A stretch of DNA of 12,281 nucleotides from Clostridia bacterium (GTDB taxonomy: Bacteria > Bacillota > Clostridia > Oscillospirales > CAG-272): positions 1 through 12,281 of the forward strand of contig JAGBWH010000074.1 in NCBI GenBank assembly GCA_017629925.1, read 5' to 3'. The position numbers and the translations under genes are program-made. Shown in pieces: positions 1 to 6,192 of the stretch. The notes beneath the pieces were generated by a model. It was not told the origin of the DNA. It saw only the letters and a list, made by a program, of their open reading frames with translations, and did no database searches. Positions within the stretch are counted from its first letter, which is position 1. Every line of letters starts with the position of its first letter.

Positions 1-2
1 AG

Positions 3-101
3 ATTTTCAGGGAAACAAAACACGCCTATAACGATAAATATTCCGATAGATTTTTCGTTACTATCGTTCATCAGGACGGAACACGGGAAGAAATAAAATA
101 A
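3..101 (+). CDS. 3' end of an unidentified protein (partial)
   Basis: An open frame enters from the left edge and ends at TAA 99-101, giving 32 codons whose last residues read HQDGTREEIK. The composition (mixed charged and aromatic residues) is protein-like and a strong terminator follows about 70 bases later, as expected for a gene end. Another frame is also open here (stop at 94-96), so the choice of frame is a judgement. No family can be recognised from so short a tail. Confidence 0.4.
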   Translation: MFRETKHAYNDKYSDRFFVTIVHQDGTREEIK

Positions 102-163
102 AGTACTAAAGTTCAAATCCCGCAAACACTCCCCCGAAAATATCTTTTTTATAGCCCTTTCAC

Positions 164-200
164 AAAAAAATTCCTCGGACTTGTTCCGAGGAATTTTTTT
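164..200 (+). terminator. Bidirectional rho-independent terminator
   Basis: A perfect 9-bp stem (171-179 TTCCTCGGA with 185-193 TCCGAGGAA), a 5-base loop and seven T's follow; seven A's precede it, so it also works on the minus strand. It can end both the partial gene from the left edge and the AraC-family gene coming from the right. Confidence 0.85.
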
Positions 201-259
201 ACCTCTTCACTTTTCACTCTTCACTCTTCACTTTTCTCCTTCGGCCGAGGAATTTTTTT
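185..259. repeat. 15-bp exact direct repeat flanking a heptad tract
   Basis: CCGAGGAATTTTTTT occurs at 186-200 and again at 245-259. The first copy is the right arm and T-run of the terminator; the second sits behind CTCCTTCGG, so it can form a shorter second terminator-like hairpin (TCCT/AGGA with a 7-base loop). The pyrimidine heptad tract lies exactly between the two copies, as if it were inserted into, or duplicated together with, terminator sequence. Confidence 0.7.
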
Positions 260-290
260 GGAAGTAATAAGTAATAGTGAATAGTGAAAA
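203..290. repeat. Heptad (7-bp) tandem repeats forming an imperfect inverted pair
   Basis: Bases 203-237 read as five consecutive heptads: CTCTTCA, CTTTTCA, CTCTTCA, CTCTTCA, CTTTTCT. Bases 263-290 read as four heptads of the complementary type: AGTAATA, AGTAATA, GTGAATA, GTGAAAA. The two tracts are inverted relative to each other around a TCGGCCGA palindrome (241-248), so the region could fold into a long imperfect hairpin in RNA or a cruciform in DNA. It lies in the 3' untranslated region of the AraC-family gene. A related tract occurs at 9884-9956. Function unknown. Confidence 0.75.
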
Positions 291-313
291 GGTATTTAAG
301 ATGTTTCATCACA

Positions 314-1093
314 TCACTTTGCGCCATTGGCGCAATATTCTTTAGGCGAGAGGCCTGTGGCTTTCTTGAAGGTTGCGCTGAAATAGGCAAGTGAAGAATA
401 TCCAAGAGATTCGCTGATTTCGGAAATTGAAAAATTGCCGTTTCCAAGCAGTTCTTTGGCATGATCAATGCGGATTGCATTGCGGTATTCCAGCGGCGTT
501 GTGCCTGTGACGGCTTTGAACACGCGCAAAAAATGATACTTGCTCATGTGGCACATGGCGGCGTAATCCCCGAGTTGTAGATTTTGGTCGCAATATCGGT
601 TCATATGTTGCACGGCTTGTGCAATGCCCTTCCAATTCCTACTGTATGAATTGTTTGTCTCTGCATCATCGCGTTGTATGAGTGAAAACAAATACAAGAG
701 TTTGGAGATGCACAGCACCTCATAATTCGGTCTTTTGGATAAGGTTTCTTCTATCATTTCTTCAAATACGTCTACAAAGCGTTTGTGAAACGGTAATGAA
801 TACACATGAGAGGTTTCAAGGTTTATCCCCTCCGGCAATGCGTCGCACAGAAAATGAACGTAATAAAATTCCGCGGTGGCATTTCCACTATATACATGAT
901 GCTGCTTTTCTCCCGGCGCATAGAGGATAAACGATCCTGCCTGTGCGGTGACGATTTTGTCTACATAAAACGTTTCGCTCTCTTTGGCTACGTAAAACAG
1001 CAACCAATCCTCACGTCCATGGGGACGGTTAATCTCTCTTCCCGGCTCGGCAAAAATCCGACCGCAACTGACTAACTGAATGCCTGCCAACAT
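314..1093 (-). CDS. AraC-family transcriptional regulator
   Basis: A 259-residue protein of the usual size for AraC-type sugar regulators. Residues about 1-110 form a cupin-like ligand-binding domain (FILYAPGEKQHHVY near 55-68 is typical of the AraC_binding fold). Residues about 155-256 carry two helix-turn-helix motifs, the first near 174-195 and the second near 222-243, ending in the family signature YFSATFKKATGLSPKEY. It should be a cytosolic DNA-binding protein responding to a sugar or sugar acid. It is divergent from the esterase/dehydrogenase/aldolase operon, the usual position for an activator of the neighbouring genes; that role is inferred. Upstream of the ATG there is only an A/G-rich stretch (GAAAAAAAGAA), so translation may be modest. 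The ligand cannot be deduced. Confidence 0.92.
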   Translation of the reverse strand: MLAGIQLVSCGRIFAEPGREINRPHGREDWLLFYVAKESETFYVDKIVTAQAGSFILYAPGEKQHHVYSGNATAEFYYVHFLCDALPEGINLETSHVYSLPFHKRFVDVFEEMIEETLSKRPNYEVLCISKLLYLFSLIQRDDAETNNSYSRNWKGIAQAVQHMNRYCDQNLQLGDYAAMCHMSKYHFLRVFKAVTGTTPLEYRNAIRIDHAKELLGNGNFSISEISESLGYSSLAYFSATFKKATGLSPKEYCANGAK

Positions 1094-1134
1094 TTCTTTT
1101 TTTCAGCATAACTATTGAATATCATGAAAACCCC

Positions 1135-1165
1135 ATTATAGCAATATTTCTAAACTATTTCGCAA
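1135..1165 (-). promoter_or_regulatory. Promoter of the AraC-family gene
   Basis: On the minus strand TATAAT (1135-1140 as ATTATA) is a perfect -10 box. A weak -35 candidate TTGCGA (1160-1165) lies 19 bp away, longer than ideal. It would start transcription about 35 bases before the regulator's ATG. The -35 overlaps the proposed operator repeat, which would fit autoregulation. Confidence 0.6.
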
Positions 1166-1170
1166 TTTTT
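1141..1170. promoter_or_regulatory. Candidate AraC-type operator (two direct half-sites)
   Basis: GCAATATTT (1141-1149) and GCAATTTTT (1162-1170) match at 8 of 9 positions and are offset by exactly 21 bp, two helical turns. AraC-family proteins typically bind direct half-sites with about this spacing. The right half-site ends 4 bp before the -35 box of the divergent operon, an activating position. The assignment is inferred; short A/T-rich repeats can arise by chance. Confidence 0.45.
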
Positions 1171-1174
1171 GCCC

Positions 1175-1203
1175 TTTACTTTGTCTTATTATAGCATTAA
1201 AAT
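1175..1203 (+). promoter_or_regulatory. Promoter of the esterase-dehydrogenase-aldolase operon
   Basis: TTTACT (1175-1180), 17 bp, then TAAAAT (1198-1203). The spacing is ideal and both boxes are imperfect, which fits a promoter needing an activator. An AAGGAG ribosome binding site (1221-1226) follows before the ATG at 1235. Confidence 0.5.
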
Positions 1204-1234
1204 ATAAGTACGTCAATATTAAGGAGATTTATTT

Positions 1235-2260
1235 ATGAGGCTGGGCTTGCAAGATTATCAAAAAATCGCATTGGGTTGCGCCGCCGTAACCGAGGATGAC
1301 GGGAAAATCAGATTTCATAGATTCACCGCACAAGAGGAACTTTTTTATCAGCAGAGAGATGAAAAGCTTGGCAAAAGTTTCAGCTTTAGATGCTCTGCGC
1401 CGTCAGGAGTGAAGCTTTACTTTGCAACGAATAGTAAAAGTCTAAAAATCTCTGTCGTAACAGGTGTTGCTACCTCGCGCAGTTATTTTTCCTTTGATGT
1501 GTTTGAAAACGCAAGTCTTATCGGATATCTTGATAATTTCAAAGAAGAAGAACTCTTTGAAAATTACACCGAGCAGGAATTTCCTCTTGGGAAGCACGAA
1601 AAGAGTTTCGTTCTTTCTGATGGAATGAAAGAAGTAACGGTCTATTTCCCTTGGTCGGTTTCGATTGACAATATTGAAATTGACCTTGACGACGGCGCAA
1701 GGATAGAGCCGCTCAAACCAAAAAAGAAACTTCTCGTATACGGAGACTCCATTACGCAAGGCTATGATGCAACCAGACCAAGCCGCAGATTCGCCGCAAG
1801 AATCGCTGAGTTTTTGGATGCGGAAGAAATCAATAAGGCGATTGGTGGTGAGATTTTCGTACCGCCACTTGTTAAGGACAAACTTGATTTTGTGCCCGAT
1901 TACATCACCGTGGCATACGGCACAAACGATTGGAGCACGACAGACGGAAAAGATTTTTACGAAAACGTCAAGTCTTTTTACGGGTATCTCAGCCAAAATT
2001 ATCCCACAGCGACGATTTTTGCCATCACACCTATTTGGAGATTGAATTTCAAGGATGCCAAACCTTTCGGGGATTTCTTCTCTGTGGAGAGCATCATAAG
2101 AGAAGCGACGGCGGACCTCAAAAATGTCATTTTGATTTCGGGATTTGATCTTGTGGAGCATAACGAACAGCGTTTTGCAGATCGCAGACTTCACCCAAAC
2201 GATAGCGGATTTAATGACTATTATGAAAATCTATCAAAGAAAATCGGAGGATTGATATAA
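1235..2260 (+). CDS. SGNH/GDSL-family hydrolase, probable carbohydrate esterase
   Basis: A 341-residue protein with an N-terminal beta-rich region (about 1-160) and a C-terminal SGNH hydrolase domain (about 165-338). The layout resembles two-domain bacterial acetyl-esterases acting on carbohydrates. Block I is GDSITQG with the presumed nucleophile Ser172; block III is GTND (229-232); block V contains His320 in LHPND. The acid residue is odd: Asp316 is four residues before the His rather than the usual three, and Arg317 occupies the usual place. No signal peptide is visible, so it should act in the cytosol on an imported substrate. The start is fixed by AAGGAG eight bases upstream. The TAA overlaps the ATG of the next gene by one base, so translation is probably coupled. 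The substrate is unknown. Confidence 0.88.
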   Translation: MRLGLQDYQKIALGCAAVTEDDGKIRFHRFTAQEELFYQQRDEKLGKSFSFRCSAPSGVKLYFATNSKSLKISVVTGVATSRSYFSFDVFENASLIGYLDNFKEEELFENYTEQEFPLGKHEKSFVLSDGMKEVTVYFPWSVSIDNIEIDLDDGARIEPLKPKKKLLVYGDSITQGYDATRPSRRFAARIAEFLDAEEINKAIGGEIFVPPLVKDKLDFVPDYITVAYGTNDWSTTDGKDFYENVKSFYGYLSQNYPTATIFAITPIWRLNFKDAKPFGDFFSVESIIREATADLKNVILISGFDLVEHNEQRFADRRLHPNDSGFNDYYENLSKKIGGLI

Positions 2261-3351
2261 TGCCGATCAGAGAACCTTCATTTCGTATTGGCTGCGGCAG
2301 ATATCTACAAGAGGCGGGTATACTGAATAGCCTTGGTGATGAGGTCATACGGCTCGGTCATGCGCCTCTCATCGTGGGGGGCAAGACCGCCTTGCATCTA
2401 ACACGAGACACGATTGAGCGTAGTGTGAGCACTATATGTCAACACTACCGCATAGAAATACATACCGGAACTTGCAACGAAGAGGATGCAATGGCTTTTG
2501 CAGAGTTGGCGACAAGAGAAAGTTTTGACGTTATTGTGGGCGTTGGCGGAGGTGTCATGATGGATTTCGCAAAAATGATCGCACACTTTGCATCTCTTCC
2601 TATCATCAACGTACCCACATCGTCCGCCACGTGTGCGGCATATACCCCACTCAGCGTGATGTATACCAAAGAGGGACGCACGAAAGGCAGTTTTCACCAT
2701 AAACGCGAAGTCAATGCTGTGCTCGCGGATACCGCCATCATCTCTACACAGCCAGCCAAACTTTTGCTGGCAGGCGGGTTTGACGCCATGGCTAAATATT
2801 TGGAAATTAAACAGCGTTATAGCGCCGAGAGCAAGGATTGCCCGTTGGGACTTGACTATGCCTACATATTATCAAAACGCTCGTATGAGGTGCTTTGTGA
2901 TAAAATGGATACCTGCCTTATAGATATGCAAAATCAAGTGTTCAGCGATGACGTAGAGCAGGTGATTTTTACAACGATTGCGGCAACCGGTGTTATCAGC
3001 GGAATTGCCCGCGGATCTAATCAATGCGCTTTGGCGCACAAATTCTATGAAATCACAAGAGTTCTTTATAGCGAAAGCGCCAAACCTTACCTCCACGGCG
3101 AAATCGTAGGGGTGGGACTGCTTTTGCAAAACCACTTTAACGGCGAGTGCGAGCGCAATGATGCCCTGCTCTCTTGGATGCGAGAAAACGGTATGCCCTG
3201 CTCGATCACCGATGTTGGCGTGGCGCGCACCGAGGAAAGCTTAAATGAGTATTATACCCGTATTTGTGGCAGTAGCGCCATCAACAAAAACGATGCCGAG
3301 GAATGCGCACGTTTCAGTGAAAGTTTGCACTACCTTTGGGCGCTTGCGTAA
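2260..3351 (+). CDS. GldA-like metal-dependent dehydrogenase (Fe-ADH / glycerol dehydrogenase superfamily)
   Basis: A 363-residue protein matching the length of glycerol dehydrogenases. The nucleotide-binding signature GVGGGVMMD lies at 94-102, followed by VPTSSATCA (glycerol dehydrogenase-like). The three expected metal ligands are present at the family spacing: Asp175 (GGFDAM), His260 (ALAHKF) and His279 (LHGE). It is therefore likely an active NAD(P)-dependent enzyme reducing or oxidising a polyol or sugar-derived alcohol in the cytosol. The superfamily also includes glycerol-1-phosphate dehydrogenase and dehydroquinate synthase, so the exact reaction is open. The ATG uses the last base of the previous stop codon. 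It is co-transcribed with an esterase and a keto-deoxy-acid aldolase, which points to a sugar or sugar-acid derivative as substrate (inferred). Confidence 0.85.
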   Translation: MPIREPSFRIGCGRYLQEAGILNSLGDEVIRLGHAPLIVGGKTALHLTRDTIERSVSTICQHYRIEIHTGTCNEEDAMAFAELATRESFDVIVGVGGGVMMDFAKMIAHFASLPIINVPTSSATCAAYTPLSVMYTKEGRTKGSFHHKREVNAVLADTAIISTQPAKLLLAGGFDAMAKYLEIKQRYSAESKDCPLGLDYAYILSKRSYEVLCDKMDTCLIDMQNQVFSDDVEQVIFTTIAATGVISGIARGSNQCALAHKFYEITRVLYSESAKPYLHGEIVGVGLLLQNHFNGECERNDALLSWMRENGMPCSITDVGVARTEESLNEYYTRICGSSAINKNDAEECARFSESLHYLWALA

Positions 3352-3390
3352 GGCAGAGATCATGCACATAAACCCCGAAGGGAAAAAATT

Positions 3391-3397
3391 GGAGAGG
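3391..3397 (+). promoter_or_regulatory. Ribosome binding site that decides the aldolase start
   Basis: GGAGAGG lies one base before the ATG at 3399 but seven bases before the ATG at 3405. The second ATG has workable spacing and is therefore preferred. Confidence 0.7.
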
Positions 3398-3404
3398 TAT
3401 GTAT

Positions 3405-4055
3405 ATGTATAGACAAACGCTTGAGTTGATTGAACAAGAAAAGATCATCGTCATCTTGCGCGGTATTCCAAGGGAAAAACTACTACCATTAGTGAGTGCG
3501 ATGTATGAAGGTGGCATACGCCTTGTGGAGTTGACCTATGATGCCTGTGGCAACATTCCCGACGAGGAGATAGCAGACAGAATTTCTTTTTTGGCAAAAC
3601 ACTTTGCAGGAAAAATGATGTTTGGCGCGGGAACGGTTCTCAAAAAAAGCCAAATTGCACAAACGAAAGCCGCAGGCGGTCATTTCATTATCTCGCCTGA
3701 TACGAACCCAGATATCATCACCGAAACAAAAAAAGAGGGGCTTGTATCCATCCCCGGTGCGCTCACGCCCAGCGAAGCCACCCTTGCCCATCGCTGTGGG
3801 GCGGATTTTGTGAAACTATTTCCCTTAACGCAACTGGGAGTGGGCTATCTAAAAACGATTTGCGCACCGCTTTCGCACATTTCGTTTTTGGCGGTCGGCG
3901 GTGTAAGAATCGGGAATATACTCGATTATCTACACAGCGGTGCTTGCGGTGTTGGTGTGGGTATCACGAGCGAGCAAAAAGAAGCCTTAGAGCAAAACGA
4001 TTATCACTACATCGAGGAAAGTTTTCGCGAATTGGTCAATAAAATCCGCGTATAA
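3405..4055 (+). CDS. KDPG/KHG-family aldolase (2-keto-3-deoxy-6-phosphogluconate aldolase-like)
   Basis: A 216-residue class I aldolase of Eda family size, with the motifs in order: ILRGI (Arg19), LVELTYD (Glu42), GAGTV (74-78), ISP (96-98), PGALTPSE (117-124) and VKLFP with the Schiff-base Lys137. It should split a 2-keto-3-deoxy (phospho)sugar acid into pyruvate and an aldehyde. The E. coli enzyme has Arg in the Glu-x-x-x-Arg motif (Glu45, Arg49); here that position is Asp46, which suggests an altered substrate. An in-frame ATG at 3399 is too close to the ribosome binding site, so 3405 is chosen. It is the last gene of the operon, 53 bases after the dehydrogenase. Its last four codons are copied in the 51-bp repeat found again at 5065. 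There is no kinase in the operon, so the phosphorylation step, if any, is encoded elsewhere. Confidence 0.88.
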   Translation: MYRQTLELIEQEKIIVILRGIPREKLLPLVSAMYEGGIRLVELTYDACGNIPDEEIADRISFLAKHFAGKMMFGAGTVLKKSQIAQTKAAGGHFIISPDTNPDIITETKKEGLVSIPGALTPSEATLAHRCGADFVKLFPLTQLGVGYLKTICAPLSHISFLAVGGVRIGNILDYLHSGACGVGVGITSEQKEALEQNDYHYIEESFRELVNKIRV

Positions 4056-4092
4056 TTTCTTTTGAACACTTGGCACAAAACATGAATAAAGC
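4042..4092 (+). repeat. 51-bp direct repeat, copy 1 (aldolase 3' end)
   Basis: This copy starts in the last codons of the aldolase, includes its TAA and runs 37 bases beyond. It matches 5065-5115 at 49 of 51 positions (differences at 4047/5070 and 4068/5091). No terminator hairpin follows this copy, whereas copy 2 leads straight into one. Confidence 0.95.
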
Positions 4093-4148
4093 AAGCGCGA
4101 GTACCGTCTCTTTTTTGTAGAACATCCTTTTGCGAAGCAATGCATCCC

Positions 4149-4177
4149 TTGACAAACAATCGAATTTGTGCTATGCT
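4149..4177 (+). promoter_or_regulatory. Strong promoter of the inserted cassette
   Basis: A perfect -35 TTGACA (4149-4154) is followed by 17 bp and TATGCT (4172-4177). The boxes and spacing fit a SigA-type promoter, so the two small genes downstream need not depend on the sugar operon. Confidence 0.75.
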
Positions 4178-4201
4178 AACCCCAAGAAGGGCGGTGGAGA
4201 T

Positions 4202-4411
4202 ATGAAGAAAAAAGTTAATATTTTACAGTTGATTGGATCAATTTGTTTGCTCATTGGATATATTATTGTCTTGCTAAATTTAATTATTGAAATTCCATTT
4301 GAATTATATTTATGTTGCGGTTTGCTGTTTGGCGTCGCAATTGTTTTGTTTACTATTGTTTTGGTCAAACAAAGAAGAAGCATAAAACGACATAATGATG
4401 AACAAACATAA
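4202..4411 (+). CDS. Small two-helix membrane protein, unknown function
   Basis: A 69-residue protein: a Lys-rich start, a hydrophobic helix about 9-30 (IGSICLLIGYIIVLLNLII), a short turn, a second helix about 34-55, and a positively charged tail (KQRRSIKRHNDEQT). By the positive-inside rule both ends should face the cytoplasm. An in-frame ATG at 4130 would add 24 residues but lies upstream of the promoter, so 4202 is used; AGAAGG (4185-4190) and GGTGGAG (4193-4199) precede it. The base composition is clearly more AT-rich than the metabolic genes on either side, fitting transfer as part of the cassette. No family is recognised; size and topology resemble bacteriocin-immunity or small stress membrane proteins, but that is only a resemblance. 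Confidence 0.7.
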   Translation: MKKKVNILQLIGSICLLIGYIIVLLNLIIEIPFELYLCCGLLFGVAIVLFTIVLVKQRRSIKRHNDEQT

Positions 4412-4465
4412 GCTTGCATCTATTTTGCCAAGTCAACACAGAAAGAGAATAGAAGGTATACAAAA

Positions 4466-4945
4466 ATGAAAGGCATGAAATTAACGGGTATCATTATTCT
4501 ACTATGCATTCTTGCGTCAACTTTGTTTTCTTGCACCTCACCCGAAAATAAAATCCTCAATTCCTTGGGTGAATACAAGGATTATATATGCTATACCGAA
4601 GGAGCGTTTCAAGATTATACAGATTACGCAAAATATTATTATGATTCGGTGGATTTTACCCACAATAAATATTTTTCCAAAATTCAACCATCCGATTTTG
4701 ATGTCTTAAATGAACATTTGGACAATTTTGAAAGTTGGATAGAAACCTTTCGCGAGGGCGACGCGTCTCGCGAAATCGTTGTGCATTATGACTTTGACCG
4801 TTCTTTGATAGATTGCGAGGATTATTTGTATATTAAGTCTGAAAAACATACTTGGAGCGATGGTACTACCTCTCTTGAATACTACGACGTTTATTTTTTT
4901 GATATTCAAACCAATACACTATATTTTTTCCACAACAACATTTAG
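4466..4945 (+). CDS. Small acidic lipoprotein, unknown function
   Basis: A 159-residue protein with a lipoprotein signal peptide: Lys2 and Lys5, a hydrophobic stretch about 6-20, and the lipobox LFSC with the lipidated Cys23. The mature part (about 136 residues) is rich in Asp, Glu, Tyr and Phe, poor in basic residues, and shows no repeat or catalytic motif I recognise. It would be anchored on the outer face of the cytoplasmic membrane. AGAAGG (4451-4456) lies 9 bases before the ATG; Met4 is a less well placed alternative. It follows the two-helix protein by 54 bases, shares its AT-rich composition, and is followed by its own terminator, so the two probably form one transcription unit. Function not inferable. 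Confidence 0.78.
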   Translation: MKGMKLTGIIILLCILASTLFSCTSPENKILNSLGEYKDYICYTEGAFQDYTDYAKYYYDSVDFTHNKYFSKIQPSDFDVLNEHLDNFESWIETFREGDASREIVVHYDFDRSLIDCEDYLYIKSEKHTWSDGTTSLEYYDVYFFDIQTNTLYFFHNNI

Positions 4946-4969
4946 TGTTCTATCAAAACAACACAAAAC

Positions 4970-5013
4970 ATTCCATAGTCGATTGAGTTTCGGCTATGGA
5001 ATTTTGCTTTTTA
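4970..5013 (+). terminator. Terminator of the inserted cassette
   Basis: A 12-bp stem (4970-4981 with 4991-5002, one G-T pair) with a 9-base loop is followed by TTTGCTTTTTA. It begins 24 bases after the lipoprotein stop. Confidence 0.8.
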
Positions 5014-5064
5014 TACGGAAAATGCCCATTTCAGCAGGTTTGAGGGGGGGCTTTTATAACCGAT

Positions 5065-5115
5065 AAATCTGCGTATAATTTCTTTTGAACGCTTGGCACA
5101 AAACATGAATAAAGC
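5065..5115 (+). repeat. 51-bp direct repeat, copy 2
   Basis: Near-identical to 4042-4092, offset 1023 bp, including a copy of the aldolase's final codons and stop although no aldolase frame precedes it. It leads directly into the strong terminator at 5120, which suggests that this copy marks the original end of the operon. Confidence 0.95.
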
Positions 5116-5119
5116 CAAA

Positions 5120-5158
5120 GGAAGCATTTGCGTTTTTGCGCAAATGCTTCCCTTTTTA
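5120..5158 (+). terminator. Strong terminator between convergent genes
   Basis: A perfect 13-bp stem (5120-5132 GGAAGCATTTGCG with 5139-5151) with a 6-base loop, followed by CTTTTTATT. It probably served the sugar operon before the cassette arrived. On the minus strand it lies just past the oxidoreductase gene, but the T-run on that side is weak. Confidence 0.85.
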
Positions 5159-5180
5159 TTGTTGTTTGATTTTCAGGTTA

Positions 5181-6164
5181 TCACTCTACTGTCAACACAA
5201 CCTTGCCTACGTTTTCTCCGCGGTAAAGGATGTCGTGTGCCGCCTCGGCTTCGGTGATGGGCAACACCTTATAAATGGTAGGCTTGACCTCGCCCGACTC
5301 GATTTTGGGATACACATCGCGGACGATACCTGCAAGAATCTGCGCCTTGACCTCGGGGGTGCGAGAACGCAGGGTGCTGCCGATAATTCTAACGTTTCTA
5401 ACATAGATATTTTTAAGGTCAATCTCGGTCTTTGTGCCGGCGAGTGCCGCAATCATAATCCATCTTGCACCATGAGTGAGATAGTGGATGCATTTGCCCA
5501 TAATCTCACCGCCGAGGCAGTCGATGGCAACGTCCACCGAATGTCCTGCTGCAAGTTCCTCTTTTAGCACCTCAGAACTGTCCTCTTTGGTGGTGACAAC
5601 CACTCTGTCTGCATGGAGATGCTTGATATTTTGGGCAATCTCGTCGGTCAATACCGTGGTAATCACTCTGACGCCAAATGCTTTTGCCATGGGAATGATG
5701 ACGCTGGCAAGTCCAGATGCGCCCGCATTCATCAAAAGTGTGTTGCCCGCTTTGATATTGCCCTCAATGAATAGATTGAGATATGCCGTGGCGAATGCTT
5801 CGGGTATTGCCGCCGCCTCTACCATAGAGCAATTTTGGGGTACGGGCATGAGCATATCGTATTTCACGGTGACATATTCCGCATACCCACCGCCACCAAG
5901 CAACGCGCAGACCTTTTCGCCAATCTTCCAAGCAGAGCGTGCTTTTGCTTCATCGCCGATGGCAACGATTGTGCCGGCAATTTCAAGTCCCATCCATTCG
6001 GGGCACCCCGCAGGTGGCGGATAATCCCCTTCTCTTTGCATAAGATCGGCACGGTTGAGTGCCGCGGCTTCGATTTTGACGAGCACCTCGTCACTCTGCA
6101 TGTTTGGATCGGGTACAAAATCCCATCTTAAACTTTTATCTTCATTGACAAGTATTGCTTTCAT
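5181..6164 (-). CDS. NAD(P)H:quinone oxidoreductase of the PIG3 type (MDR superfamily)
   Basis: A 327-residue, zinc-independent medium-chain dehydrogenase/reductase. The N-terminal GroES-like domain carries the PIG3-type signature ALNRADLMQREGDYPPPAG (35-53) and GLEIAG (59-64). The C-terminal Rossmann domain has NAGASGLAS (146-154) as the nucleotide-binding loop. There are no structural or catalytic zinc Cys clusters. It would reduce quinones or alpha,beta-unsaturated carbonyls with NADPH in the cytosol; the physiological substrate is unknown. AGAGGTG lies about 7 bases before the ATG. It follows the dehydroquinase-like gene by 28 bases on the same strand, so the two are very likely co-transcribed from the promoter at 7005-7033. 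Confidence 0.9.
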   Translation of the reverse strand: MKAILVNEDKSLRWDFVPDPNMQSDEVLVKIEAAALNRADLMQREGDYPPPAGCPEWMGLEIAGTIVAIGDEAKARSAWKIGEKVCALLGGGGYAEYVTVKYDMLMPVPQNCSMVEAAAIPEAFATAYLNLFIEGNIKAGNTLLMNAGASGLASVIIPMAKAFGVRVITTVLTDEIAQNIKHLHADRVVVTTKEDSSEVLKEELAAGHSVDVAIDCLGGEIMGKCIHYLTHGARWIMIAALAGTKTEIDLKNIYVRNVRIIGSTLRSRTPEVKAQILAGIVRDVYPKIESGEVKPTIYKVLPITEAEAAHDILYRGENVGKVVLTVE

Positions 6165-6192
6165 ACATTACACCTCTTATTTATATTGCATT

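Noticed and set aside
203..290. CRISPR-like short repeats
   Set aside because: The units are 7 bp with no spacers; CRISPR repeats are longer and separated by unique spacers. The same holds for 9884-9956.
1442..2194. 250-codon minus-strand open frame
   Set aside because: It lies wholly opposite the SGNH esterase, has no convincing motif and no ribosome binding site; the esterase frame carries clear catalytic motifs.
4130..4201. Longer N-terminus for the small membrane protein
   Set aside because: The extra 24 codons start upstream of the TTGACA promoter box and lack a ribosome binding site; the shorter form begins with Lys residues and a hydrophobic helix.
4042..5115. Insertion sequence or integron cassette
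   Set aside because: No transposase, integrase, terminal inverted repeats or attC-like folding site was found; only direct repeats are seen.
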